The notes under the pieces were generated by a model. The model worked only from the letters and a program-made list of their open reading frames with translations, had not been told where the DNA came from and made no database searches. DNA of 64,000 bases, taken from contig NZ_JAUAOA010000018.1 in assembly GCF_030542965.1 (NCBI RefSeq), positions 1 to 64,000 of the forward strand, given 5' to 3'. The position numbers were made by a program, and so were the translations under genes. The DNA comes from Azotosporobacter soli. GTDB taxonomy: Bacteria > Bacillota > Negativicutes > SG130. Shown in pieces: positions 43,638 through 51,470 of the stretch. Every line of letters starts with the position of its first letter. Positions within the stretch are counted from its first letter, which is position 1.

Positions 43638-43849
43638 TTTGAGAATCAAACCCTCCAGCAAATTTGCTGGAGGGTTTTTTGTGTTTGTGGGGCAATAGAG
43701 AAGTGGCTATAAAGGTATTTGCTAGTATGCAATTTTGGTGTGCGTAAAATAGTGTCAATGATAAAAAACAGCATGGTTTCGAAGGTTTGGCTACTTTAAG
43801 TGGAATAGTATTAAAAAGGCATATATGCATGCCTGACCCCAAGAGACCC
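43594..43849 (+). repeat. Island direct repeat, copy 1 (att core 43594-43659 plus extension)
   Basis: The first 66 bases, from the tRNA-Arg anticodon loop through the CCA end to the left arm of the terminator, are identical to 46329-46394. About 190 further bases match imperfectly, ending near the shared block CATGCCTGACCCC. A crossover in the anticodon loop is typical of tyrosine recombinases that use tRNA genes. Confidence 0.9.
43651..43682 (+). terminator. Intrinsic terminator of tRNA-Arg
   Basis: CCCTCCAGCAAA pairs with TTTGCTGGAGGG and is followed by six T. A variant copy lies at 46386-46416. Confidence 0.88.
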
Positions 43850-43851
43850 CT

Positions 43852-43938
43852 ATTCAGATGACGCTTGACACGTATAGTCATTTGATGCCGGATATGCAGG
43901 AAACGGCTCTTAAGGCATTACATTTAATGGATATGTAG
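43852..43938 (+). pseudogene. C-terminal remnant of a tyrosine recombinase/integrase
   Basis: The frame ending at the TAG at 43936-43938 reads MTLDTYSHLMPDMQ and then ETALKALHLMDM. This is the characteristic C-terminal end of phage-type integrases, where the active-site Tyr sits in the TYSHL motif. Nothing upstream in this frame resembles the rest of the protein, so only the last 28 or so codons survive. It lies just inside the tRNA-proximal end, where integrase genes normally sit. Confidence 0.75.
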
Positions 43939-44005
43939 TTATAGCAATGAGGTAAAAGACTCAATGATGGATAGTTAAAATTAAAAATGAATCAAATTTA
44001 ATAAA

Positions 44006-44084
44006 ACGCAAAAAAAAATGCAGGAATATAGGTGTTTTGGAAAGAAGTAAGTGTTAATTCCTTAAAAACGCAAAAAAAAAATGC
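44006..44084 (+). promoter_or_regulatory. Repeated CGC-A-tract-TGC motif upstream of the AAA operon
   Basis: CGC, nine A and TGC (44007-44021) recur as CGC, ten A and TGC (44069-44084), 62 bases apart. They lie in the leader of the AAA ATPase gene and could be operator or bent-DNA sites. Function is inferred only from position. Confidence 0.35.
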
Positions 44085-44140
44085 GTATTTAAAATACTTT
44101 TAATAAGGTTTTTAGAGGAAGATTGTAAGGAGGAAATATT

Positions 44141-45448
44141 ATGTTGTTAGAAAAAATTCGAATCGATGGTTTTAGAAATATTGTTGATACTACAATTGAT
44201 TTCAACGAGTACATTTCAGCTATACTAGGATTTAATAATTATGGTAAAACAAATTTGTTGACGGGTATAGAATTTGCTAAAAATTTTATTGATAATTCAC
44301 CTAAAACAAAAACTAGAATGATGAATGATTCTAATATGGTTCCTATCAATAATTTAACTGCGGATAAAGACTTTTCCTTTGGGATGGAATTTATTTCAAG
44401 TGAAACTGGGGAATCTGTGAAGTATTCCTTTTCTTTTGAGTGGGTTAAAAATGAGGAGCAAGGGGCTCGCATAAAAGAGGAGTCATTAAGTATAAAAGAA
44501 AAAAATTCATCTAAGTATAAAAACTATATAAAACGAAATTTTGAAAATGGTTATTATAGAACTACATTATCGGGGCGAGTAGATAATAAAATAGAGGTTA
44601 AAAAAAATGAGCTTATTTTGAATAAGCTAAGAGAACATGAGGATATTATCTATGCGAAGATATTGAAGGAAATTTTAAATGCTAAATTTGAAGTTAATTC
44701 TTTCTTCGGTATAGATGCAGCATTAAAAGGAATTGCAATTACAAATGGAAATGATGTTGATTTTAAATATACCTTTGATCGCGAAAATGGAGCAGATATT
44801 GCGAGAGTAATTTACAATATACAAAAGAACTGTCCAGATAAATATCAATTACTTATTAATTCACTACAGAGTTTGATCCCAACAATTGAAAAATTTGAAC
44901 CTGTTTGCATAGATTTTAAAGAGCACTTTATGGCTAGTTTTGAAGCTGAACTTGAAGAGAAAATACCATTTAAAGTTCCGGAAAAATACTATGATATTCG
45001 AGTTAAAGAAAAATACAATAATCAGTCAACTAGCGTACAGTCATTGTCATCAGGAACAAAGAGGATCATAGTATTATTAACATCGGTAATTATAGCTGAT
45101 CTCGAAAATGTTAAATTAATGTTGCTTGAAGAACTAGAAAATTCAATTCATCCATACTTATTTCAAAACTTATTGATAATTTTAAGTGAAATTGCCAGTA
45201 ATTGCCGAATATTAATCAGTAGTCATTCACCATACTTGGTAAGATACCTTGACTTAGAAAATATTTATGTTGCGGTTCCATCGAATTCTGGTTTAGCTAA
45301 GTTTAGAAAAGTTAAAAAATCTATGCGTAGAAGTTTGTATAGAAACGCGGAAGTAAGTGATATGAACGTAGGAGACTATCTCTTTGATTTGCTTATTGAA
45401 AGTGTAGAAGATCAATCAGATATTTGTCATTACATAGATTGTGATTGA
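44141..45448 (+). CDS. AAA/ABC-type ATPase of a two-gene defence module
   Basis: The 435-residue protein has an SMC/OLD-like ATPase fold. Walker A is GFNNYGKTNLLTG (residue 29 onward), the ABC-like signature VQSLSSGTKRIIVLL is near residue 305, Walker B is KLMLLEELENSIHP and the His switch is RILISSHSPYLVRYLD. A central insert of about 200 residues separates the motifs. AAA ATPases of this sort occur with TOPRIM/RloB partners in abortive-infection systems (AbiL, PARIS-like). Strongly AT-rich base composition sets it apart from flanking genes. AAGGAGG precedes the ATG, and the partner gene follows after 15 bases. Confidence 0.82.
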   Translation: MLLEKIRIDGFRNIVDTTIDFNEYISAILGFNNYGKTNLLTGIEFAKNFIDNSPKTKTRMMNDSNMVPINNLTADKDFSFGMEFISSETGESVKYSFSFEWVKNEEQGARIKEESLSIKEKNSSKYKNYIKRNFENGYYRTTLSGRVDNKIEVKKNELILNKLREHEDIIYAKILKEILNAKFEVNSFFGIDAALKGIAITNGNDVDFKYTFDRENGADIARVIYNIQKNCPDKYQLLINSLQSLIPTIEKFEPVCIDFKEHFMASFEAELEEKIPFKVPEKYYDIRVKEKYNNQSTSVQSLSSGTKRIIVLLTSVIIADLENVKLMLLEELENSIHPYLFQNLLIILSEIASNCRILISSHSPYLVRYLDLENIYVAVPSNSGLAKFRKVKKSMRRSLYRNAEVSDMNVGDYLFDLLIESVEDQSDICHYIDCD

Positions 45449-45463
45449 GAAGAAAGGAGTAGT

Positions 45464-46063
45464 ATGGCGAAAAAAACAAAGCAAAATATTAAAAAAGGCA
45501 TAGTTATTTTTGTTGAAGGTGAAACAGATAAGTTTTTTTATGAAGCTCTTTTAATTTATTTTAAAACTATCTCAGAATCTGAAATTATAGTAGAAAAACC
45601 TTTAATATTTAATCTAAAAGGTGTAGGTAATTATAATGCCAAAGCGCTAAGTAAGTTTAAGAAGGATTGTGTAGAAAAATATCCAGACGTGAGTTTTACA
45701 GTTTTTTGTGCTTATGATACAGATATTTTTGAATATGCTGTAAAGCCAGCAGTTAATTGGAGTAGGGTTGAAAAGATTCTTAAGGATAGTGGTGCAAAAA
45801 AGGTAATTCATTTAAAAGCCAAGCGTAACATAGAAGATTGGTTTATGCTTGATAGTGAAGGTATATGTAGATATTTAGGTATGAAATTAACTACGGTAAC
45901 TGGGAAAGATGGATTAGATAAGATTAAAAAATTGTTTAAACAGAAAAATAAAGTTTATCAAAAAGGATCTTATACAGAAAAATTCATCCCATATTTAGAT
46001 TTAAGCCTTTTGTATCAACAACTTCACACTACTTTAGAGCCATTAAAAAAAGCTTATCAATAA
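45464..46063 (+). CDS. TOPRIM/RloB-like partner of the AAA ATPase
   Basis: The 199-residue protein starts with a basic tail (AKKTKQNIKKG) followed by IVIFVEGETDKFFYEALL, a TOPRIM-like motif with the catalytic Glu. A later acidic pair (FCAYDTDIFEY) and the conserved NIEDWFMLD segment follow. The pattern resembles RloB/AbiLii proteins, presumed nucleases or toxins controlled by their ATPase partner. It is cotranscribed with the ATPase gene, with AAAGGAG before its ATG. The exact family (RloB versus other TOPRIM families) is uncertain. Confidence 0.72.
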   Translation: MAKKTKQNIKKGIVIFVEGETDKFFYEALLIYFKTISESEIIVEKPLIFNLKGVGNYNAKALSKFKKDCVEKYPDVSFTVFCAYDTDIFEYAVKPAVNWSRVEKILKDSGAKKVIHLKAKRNIEDWFMLDSEGICRYLGMKLTTVTGKDGLDKIKKLFKQKNKVYQKGSYTEKFIPYLDLSLLYQQLHTTLEPLKKAYQ

Positions 46064-46328
46064 TGATTGCTTTCATTATGAAAGATTTCCCGAGTTGCAA
46101 TCGGATCAAGGGAGTAAGTTGCTTTTTCCGGTCTGAAATTCTCATATGAATTGGAACTGAAACGGGCAGATCTTCGAAAGAACAAAGAATACATAGTTAA
46201 TTAGGAGGACAATACGCCATAAAACTGCTTGGGAAGAGCAGACTGAATAAAAATAGCTCTAACCCTAAAGTGTTGATATTACTGACTCCGTGGACTCCGT
46301 AATATTATGTAAAATCGCCCGGTATGTA

Positions 46329-46590
46329 CTCCGAAGCCGGGTGCGCAAGTTCGATTCTCGCCAGGCGCACCATTTGAGAATCAAACCCTCCAGCGAATTT
46401 GCTGGAGGGTCTTTTTGCGTTTATGGGGAAATAAATAGAGAGGCTATAAAAATTTGCGACTCTGTACGGCTCTGTAGTTTTGGCGTGCTTAAAATAGTGG
46501 CAATGATAAAAAACAGTATGGTCTCGAAGGTTTCAACTATTTAAGTGGAATAGCAAAAAGACATATATGCATGCCTGACCCCGAGAGACC
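46329..46590 (+). repeat. Island direct repeat, copy 2 (partial tRNA-Arg plus extension)
   Basis: The first 66 bases are identical to 43594-43659 and comprise the tRNA-Arg 3' part from the anticodon loop plus the terminator left arm. About 190 bases of imperfect homology follow. The sequence upstream of the anticodon loop does not form a tRNA 5' half, so this is an attachment-site scar. The surrounding stretch 46064-46880 holds no gene that I can support. Confidence 0.9.
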
Positions 46591-46880
46591 CGAAAGGGCG
46601 GAATTTTTTCGGGTTATGAAAACAATGAAGTCATCCCCTTGTTTGGATGAAAAAGGAATATAGACATGAATGATCCTAAGAAAAAAGCGAGCATCTGCCC
46701 CGGATATTTCATGAGTTTACAGAATATAACTGATTTTTGATTTTTTTGGAAGGATTTTGATAAAGTGGTGTGAATATATTATGACAGAACAAGTTTTGAA
46801 AAGTGATAAGTTATAAATAGTAAATAGAAACGTCTTCTTATCGTTTGGGAAAAGCATAGAAAATACTAAGAGAGAATGCG

Positions 46881-47651
46881 GTGAATACTATGCAAGATAA
46901 TCGACGAGATTTTACAGAAAATGAAAAAATGCTTCTGCATACAGAAGTAAAAGGAAGATGTCCTCTTTGCGGCGATATATTAACACATGCAAAAAACAAT
47001 AAAATTAACAAAACATTTGAAGTTGCACATATTTATCCGGCTAATCCACGACATGATGAAGTGGTTTTATTGGCTAATGAGGAAAGGTTAAGTGCTGATG
47101 TGAATGATATGAAAAATGTAATTGCGGTATGCAGAAAATGCCATAGGATTTTTGATACTCCGCGTACTGTTGAAGAGTATAGGAAATGGTTTCGGCTTAA
47201 GAAAAAACTAATTCAAGATGCAGAAGTGAAAAGCGCATATGCAGTGTTCAATATCGAGCATGAAATTCGATTCGTATTAGAAAGACTTAATGAACAGTTT
47301 CTGGAATCAGAAATTGTTCCGCTAAGTTATAATTCATTAAAAGTTGACCAAAAGGCAAACAATACGCTGCCTTACGTGATTAAGCAATCAATAAAACGTG
47401 ATGTAGTGGATTACTTTGACTACGTTAGGAGAATTTTTATTGAAATAGATAAGAATACACCATATAAATTTGATACTTTAGCGGCTCAAATAAAGGGATT
47501 TTATAGTAAGTGTATGCAAATAAATCAAAATCAAGAATATGTATATAATGCATTAGTTGACTGGATAAACGAAAAGACCGACTCATATTCTCGAAAGTCA
47601 TGTGAAATTATTGTTGCCTACTTTATTCAAGATTGCGAGGTTTTTTCATGA
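46881..47651 (+). CDS. HNH nuclease effector of an ABC-three-component (ABC-3C) system
   Basis: The 256-residue protein has an N-terminal zinc-stabilised HNH domain. The first Cys pair is in GRCPLCGDIL, the first His in FEVAHIYPANPRHDE, the Asn in DMKNVIAVC, and the second Cys pair and His in CRKCHRIFD (about residues 30-95). The C-terminal helical half probably docks to the other subunits. The last base group ATGA overlaps the start of the middle-component gene. Effectors of many kinds, including nucleases, are known to occupy this slot. Start GTG 46881 or ATG 46890. Confidence 0.82.
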   Translation: MNTMQDNRRDFTENEKMLLHTEVKGRCPLCGDILTHAKNNKINKTFEVAHIYPANPRHDEVVLLANEERLSADVNDMKNVIAVCRKCHRIFDTPRTVEEYRKWFRLKKKLIQDAEVKSAYAVFNIEHEIRFVLERLNEQFLESEIVPLSYNSLKVDQKANNTLPYVIKQSIKRDVVDYFDYVRRIFIEIDKNTPYKFDTLAAQIKGFYSKCMQINQNQEYVYNALVDWINEKTDSYSRKSCEIIVAYFIQDCEVFS

Positions 47652-47887
47652 TATTACCTAATAAGCTAATAAATTTTCACGATAGTATAATGGGGAAATT
47701 GGTGTATATATTAGATGAAGTTATCACAGAAAAGCAAAATATTGCCTGTCTCTATGACAAAGTAAAGAATAATTTTGAAGATATAAACCAGTATATTTTG
47801 ACTTTAGATGTTCTTTGTGTTCTTAAAAAAATAAGAATGGATGAGGAAAAGCAGGTGATTATATATGTTGGAAAAAATAATTTGTGA
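47648..47887 (+). CDS. ABC-3C middle component (MC6-like)
   Basis: The 79-residue protein begins MILPNKLINFHDSIMGKLVYIL, matching the usual opening of middle component 6 proteins, small winged-helix-like linkers between the ATPase and effector of ABC-3C systems. The ATG overlaps the HNH stop as ATGA, and its 3' end overlaps the ATPase gene by 23 bases, so the three genes form one coupled operon. An upstream in-frame ATG (47633) inside the HNH gene is less likely. Confidence 0.78.
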   Translation: MILPNKLINFHDSIMGKLVYILDEVITEKQNIACLYDKVKNNFEDINQYILTLDVLCVLKKIRMDEEKQVIIYVGKNNL

Positions 47888-49490
47888 TAAATTTGTTCAA
47901 AATGAAATTACATTTAAGCCGAGTCTGAATGCTGTTGTAGGAGATACGATTGCATCGAACTCTATTGGTAAATCCACGATGTTGATGATTATTGATTTCG
48001 TTTTTGGTGGGGAAGGCTATATTAATAAAAATCACGATGTAATAGATCATGTAGGACACCATGAATTCAAATTTGTTTTTAAATTTGAAGGGGAGAGGAA
48101 ATACTTTAAGAGAGATACTGGTAATTACAAACAAGTGTCTGTCTGTAATCAGAATTTTAGTGTGGAGAAAGACATTAAGGTTGAAGAATTTACCAGTATA
48201 TTGCAAGAAAAATATGCCTGTGAACTTGAAGATGTATCTTTTAGAGACATGATTGGGCGCTATTTCAGAGTTTATGGGAAAGAAAATTTAAATGAAAGAA
48301 AGCCGATACAATATTTTGAAAAAGAAGGAGCAGCCGATTCAATTATTGCACTCATTAAGCTCTTTGATAAGTATAAAATCATTAGAGAGTTTGAAAAGCA
48401 AATCAAAAAACTAAGTGATGAACGTGCTCTCTTGATTGCGGCGGCAAAACAAGATTTGATTCCACGGATGACAAGAACAATTTTCAATAAAAATGAAAAA
48501 AAGTTAGAAGATTTAACAAAACAATTAGAGTCTTTGAAATCAGAAATTGTAAGCACATCTGTAAGTCTTGAAGCCTTAATTTCAAACGAAGTTTTAGCTC
48601 TTCAGAAAGAGAAAGGTATGTTGTTGATCCAGGTAAATGTCTTAAAAAATAGATTAAATCGAACTCAAATTAATCTCAAAAATAAGAATGTAAATATTCA
48701 ACCGGAACTTGACAAGTTAATTGATTACTTTCCGGATTTTAATGTTGAGGAAATAAGAAAAGTAGATATTTTTCATGAATCTATTACAAAAATTTTAAAA
48801 GAAGAATTAAAGGGCGCAGAAAAAGAGATTAAAATTCAATTATTGGAACTTGAGAAAGAAATTTTTCGACTTGATGAAGAAATTAAATCCAAATTGACAA
48901 TAAAAAATGCACCTAAATTTGCAATTGATAAAGTCGTCGAGCTAGCAGCGCAAATAAAACAATTGGATGATGAAAACGGTTACTTTAAGAGGAAAGAAAC
49001 CTTGGATGATAATATAGAAAGCGCAAGGGGAAATTTGGATTCTTTAAAAGCGAAAATTCTTGATGATATGTGTAGTCAAATCAATAGTAAAATGCATGAA
49101 CTAAATAGGGCGATTTATCCAGATGCGCGACGTGCGCCGGAAATTAACATTCATAGTAATAAATATATTTTTAGTACTTATGGTGATACGGGAACGGGAA
49201 CTGCTTTTGCAAATTTGATTACATTTGATTTAGCATTGTTGAGTTTAACTTGCCTGCCTGCGATTGCTCATGACTTACCTCTACTTAAAAACATTGAAAA
49301 TACTGCAATGGGGAATATAGTTAAAATTTATAGTGAATCAAAAAAACAAATTTTTATTGCTATTGATAAGCTGAGCTCATACAGCGAAGAAACTGTAAAA
49401 ATGGTCGAATCATGTAAGGTGTTGCAACTTTCAAAGGAGAAACTTCTTTTTACACAGAATTGGAAGCGGAGAAAGGAAAATGAAGTGTAG
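47865..49490 (+). CDS. DUF2326-type SMC/Rad50-like ATPase of the ABC-3C system
   Basis: The 541-residue protein has the typical N-terminal ATPase segment (LNAVVGDTIASNSIGKSTMLMIIDFVFGGEGYI, Walker A at about residues 27-42). A long coiled-coil middle (about residues 175-420, rich in Lys/Glu/Leu heptads) and a C-terminal ATPase half with the GDTGTGTAFANLITFDLALL segment follow. DUF2326 ATPases define ABC-3C systems, proposed by comparative genomics to sense invading nucleic acid and trigger the effector. Base composition is strongly AT-rich like its partners. Confidence 0.85.
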   Translation: MLEKIICDKFVQNEITFKPSLNAVVGDTIASNSIGKSTMLMIIDFVFGGEGYINKNHDVIDHVGHHEFKFVFKFEGERKYFKRDTGNYKQVSVCNQNFSVEKDIKVEEFTSILQEKYACELEDVSFRDMIGRYFRVYGKENLNERKPIQYFEKEGAADSIIALIKLFDKYKIIREFEKQIKKLSDERALLIAAAKQDLIPRMTRTIFNKNEKKLEDLTKQLESLKSEIVSTSVSLEALISNEVLALQKEKGMLLIQVNVLKNRLNRTQINLKNKNVNIQPELDKLIDYFPDFNVEEIRKVDIFHESITKILKEELKGAEKEIKIQLLELEKEIFRLDEEIKSKLTIKNAPKFAIDKVVELAAQIKQLDDENGYFKRKETLDDNIESARGNLDSLKAKILDDMCSQINSKMHELNRAIYPDARRAPEINIHSNKYIFSTYGDTGTGTAFANLITFDLALLSLTCLPAIAHDLPLLKNIENTAMGNIVKIYSESKKQIFIAIDKLSSYSEETVKMVESCKVLQLSKEKLLFTQNWKRRKENEV

Positions 49491-49655
49491 TTAATTTCGG
49501 TTACAATGAATAAGTATGAAGATAAGCTAAAAGCGTTTGTGCGAAACAATTGAATGGTGATTTTATAGCAATAGTCGTGGTATAAAAAAAATGGCGGTCT
49601 CTAAGAGACGCGGGGACAGTTTTTCATGCTTCGATCTTATGAAAAATAACGCTAG

Positions 49656-49695
49656 AAAAGAGGTGAGCGGACGTTAATCCGTTTACCTCTTTTTT
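49656..49695 (+). terminator. Intrinsic terminator near the island's right side
   Basis: AAAGAGGTGAGCGGA pairs (with G-U pairs) with TCCGTTTACCTCTTT, followed by T-tracts. It lies about 165 bases after the ATPase stop, with no gene between. Confidence 0.75.
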
Positions 49696-49759
49696 GTCGT
49701 AATTCGTTTTTCGTGATTTGCGGCCTCCTGATCCCCGTCGCTGCGGTTTTTTCAGAACG

Positions 49760-49975
49760 TTACGTCCGAGGAGAGAAGGACATGGTTTGGCGGGCAAAAG
49801 AGCGGAGACGTGCGACAGGGATGTCGCACGCCAGCAGAGGGTCGACGAAACCGGATGTTTTTAGTGTCAAACGCGCCATGGATGGCATAGCGTTTGACCA
49901 TGGATGGCCCTTATGCTGGGGATGTCGGCGATTGCAGAACGCCAAGCCTTGGCCGACCCGCTGGACATTTTTTGT
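49760..49975 (+). ncRNA. Candidate CsrA-binding RNA (hairpins with GGA loops)
   Basis: Hairpins with GGA in the loop occur in a row. CGTGCGACA-GGGA-TGTCGCACG (49809-49830) is a perfect nine-pair stem and its loop region reads ACAGGGATGT, matching the known CsrA consensus. GTCAAACGC with inner GCCA-TGGA-TGGC (49866-49898) and CCA-TGGA-TGG (49898-49907) follow. Further GGA motifs occur in CGAGGAG, AAGGACATGG, CCGGATG, GGGGATGTC and CTGGACA. No convincing protein is encoded from 49491 to 50202. Transcription and strand are inferred. Confidence 0.45.
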
Positions 49976-50099
49976 TCTGATAAAATCGCAGCGACGCAAG
50001 GGGCCTAGGTGTCGATGGACGAAGCACGACCAAATTCAAATTGCTGGGCCATGCAATCACGTTGAGCGAAACCATCAACCGACAAAAGGCATAAAAAAA

Positions 50100-50138
50100 G
50101 CAGGCGCAGCTTTCAGCATTTGAAAACCGCGCCTGCCA
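50100..50138 (-). terminator. Intrinsic terminator of the pucG-MFS operon
   Basis: GCAGGCGC pairs with GCGCCTGC, with TTTCA/TGAAA nested inside. A seven-A tract on its plus-strand left side gives the U-run for minus-strand transcripts. Confidence 0.82.
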
Positions 50139-50202
50139 GGAAGGGGAGACGAATTGTCGATAATTGCAAGTTTCGTTATAAAAAATGAGTAGAGCAAGAG
50201 GC

Positions 50203-51459
50203 TTAGCTTTTGTTTTTCACTTTCAAGGCCACGAGAGCCGAAGCGACAGCTGCGGCGATTAGAAAGAGGAATGCCATGTCGAAGGAACCGTGGTTCAAGT
50301 CGATCAGGTAGCCCATGACCCAAGGGGAGATGAAACCGGCTACCTGGCCGCCGAAGTTGACGGTGCCGGAACTTGCGCCCATTATTTCCTGGGGAATGGA
50401 ATCGATGACCAGACCCCAAAAAGCGGCGAAGGCCAGGAAGAGGAATAAAGCCGAAATGCATTGGAAGGCGACTGCCAAGGAAGCAGACGTGACCGTGAAG
50501 GTAAAGTAGAGAAACACCGCAGATAAGAGCGTACTGGGAATGAACAACCACTTCCGGTAGCCCTTGAAACGATCGGAGAGGTAACCGCCTGCCAGCATGC
50601 CGATCGTGCCGACGAAGAACGGCAACGAACCGTAGATGCCGGTCTTGATCAGAGAAAAGCCTCTGACTTTCATCAGATACGAAGGCAGCCAGGAGATGAA
50701 GCCCCAAAAGGTGATATCGAACAGGAACCAGATCAGAACCATTTGCCAGATCATTTTACTTTTGATGAACTGGCTGAACTTTATTTCCTTGGTCTGCTCG
50801 GCGCTGTCGGCGTTCGACTCGGCCAACTCGCTCAGTTCGGATGCGCTGATATGCGGATGCTGGGCGGGGTTGTCCTTGATGTAGAACCAAATCAGCAAGG
50901 CGATAAAGATGCCGGGCAGGCCTAAGGTGACGAATACGCTCTGCCAGCCGAAGGCGGCGATGATGCTTGCGCCGATCAGGGAGGCCAGCGCCGGGCCCAG
51001 CGTATTGACCGAAGCCTGGATCGCGGTCGCGGTCGCCCGTTCATTGGAAGGAAAATAGGTTGCGATGGTCTTCCAGGAAGAACCGGGGAAACAGCCTTCG
51101 CCGACGCCGAAGACGAAGCGGCAGAGCAGCAAAAGCGGATAGGAAACGACAAGGCCGGTAAGGCTTGTGAAAACAGACCACCAGGCAATCGCGAGCGCCA
51201 TGACCCGCCTGGGGCCGAATTTATCGGCCAGCAGACCGCCTGGGATTTGAAAAAGCGAATAACCGGCGAAAAAGGTGCTGAGGATGATTCCCTGTGAAGC
51301 GGCATCGAGCTGAAAGTCTTTCCCGATGAAGGGCAGCGCGATGCTTACGACCATTCGGTCTAAAAAGGAGAATAACCAACTTACCCACAAGATGCTGAGC
51401 ACAGAATAGCGAACTTTCCAACGGAATTTACGCTGTGGAGAAGTAGACAGGGATGTCAC
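50203..51459 (-). CDS. MFS transporter (anion:cation symporter type)
   Basis: The 418-residue protein has about twelve membrane segments and resembles the ACS subfamily of organic-anion/H+ symporters (LFSFLDRMVVSIALPFIGKDFQL, FQIPGGLLADKFGPRRV, RFVFGVGEGCFPGSSWKTIATYFP). Its start, GTG at 51459 with AGGGGG seven bases upstream, lies 11 bases after the aminotransferase gene, so both are one operon. Context suggests uptake of a ureide or related anion such as allantoate; the sequence alone does not show the substrate. Confidence 0.87.
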   Translation of the reverse strand: MTSLSTSPQRKFRWKVRYSVLSILWVSWLFSFLDRMVVSIALPFIGKDFQLDAASQGIILSTFFAGYSLFQIPGGLLADKFGPRRVMALAIAWWSVFTSLTGLVVSYPLLLLCRFVFGVGEGCFPGSSWKTIATYFPSNERATATAIQASVNTLGPALASLIGASIIAAFGWQSVFVTLGLPGIFIALLIWFYIKDNPAQHPHISASELSELAESNADSAEQTKEIKFSQFIKSKMIWQMVLIWFLFDITFWGFISWLPSYLMKVRGFSLIKTGIYGSLPFFVGTIGMLAGGYLSDRFKGYRKWLFIPSTLLSAVFLYFTFTVTSASLAVAFQCISALFLFLAFAAFWGLVIDSIPQEIMGASSGTVNFGGQVAGFISPWVMGYLIDLNHGSFDMAFLFLIAAAVASALVALKVKNKS

Positions 51460-51470
51460 GTGAATTCCCC

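Noticed and set aside
43558-43881. A minus-strand open frame across tRNA-Arg and its downstream repeat
   Set aside because: It overlaps a functional tRNA and terminator, has no ribosome binding site, and its content follows the att repeat rather than a protein family.
46329-46372. A second tRNA-Arg gene
   Set aside because: Only the part from the anticodon loop to CCA is present; the 5' acceptor strand and D-arm are missing.
46290-46544. A plus-strand open frame through repeat copy 2
   Set aside because: It reads through the tRNA-Arg scar and terminator; the corresponding frame in copy 1 is not kept, so it is not coding.
49713-50123. A 136-residue open frame in the GGA-hairpin region
   Set aside because: It lacks a ribosome binding site, its composition (Arg/Trp/Cys-rich) mirrors the hairpins, and it runs into the terminator of the convergent operon.
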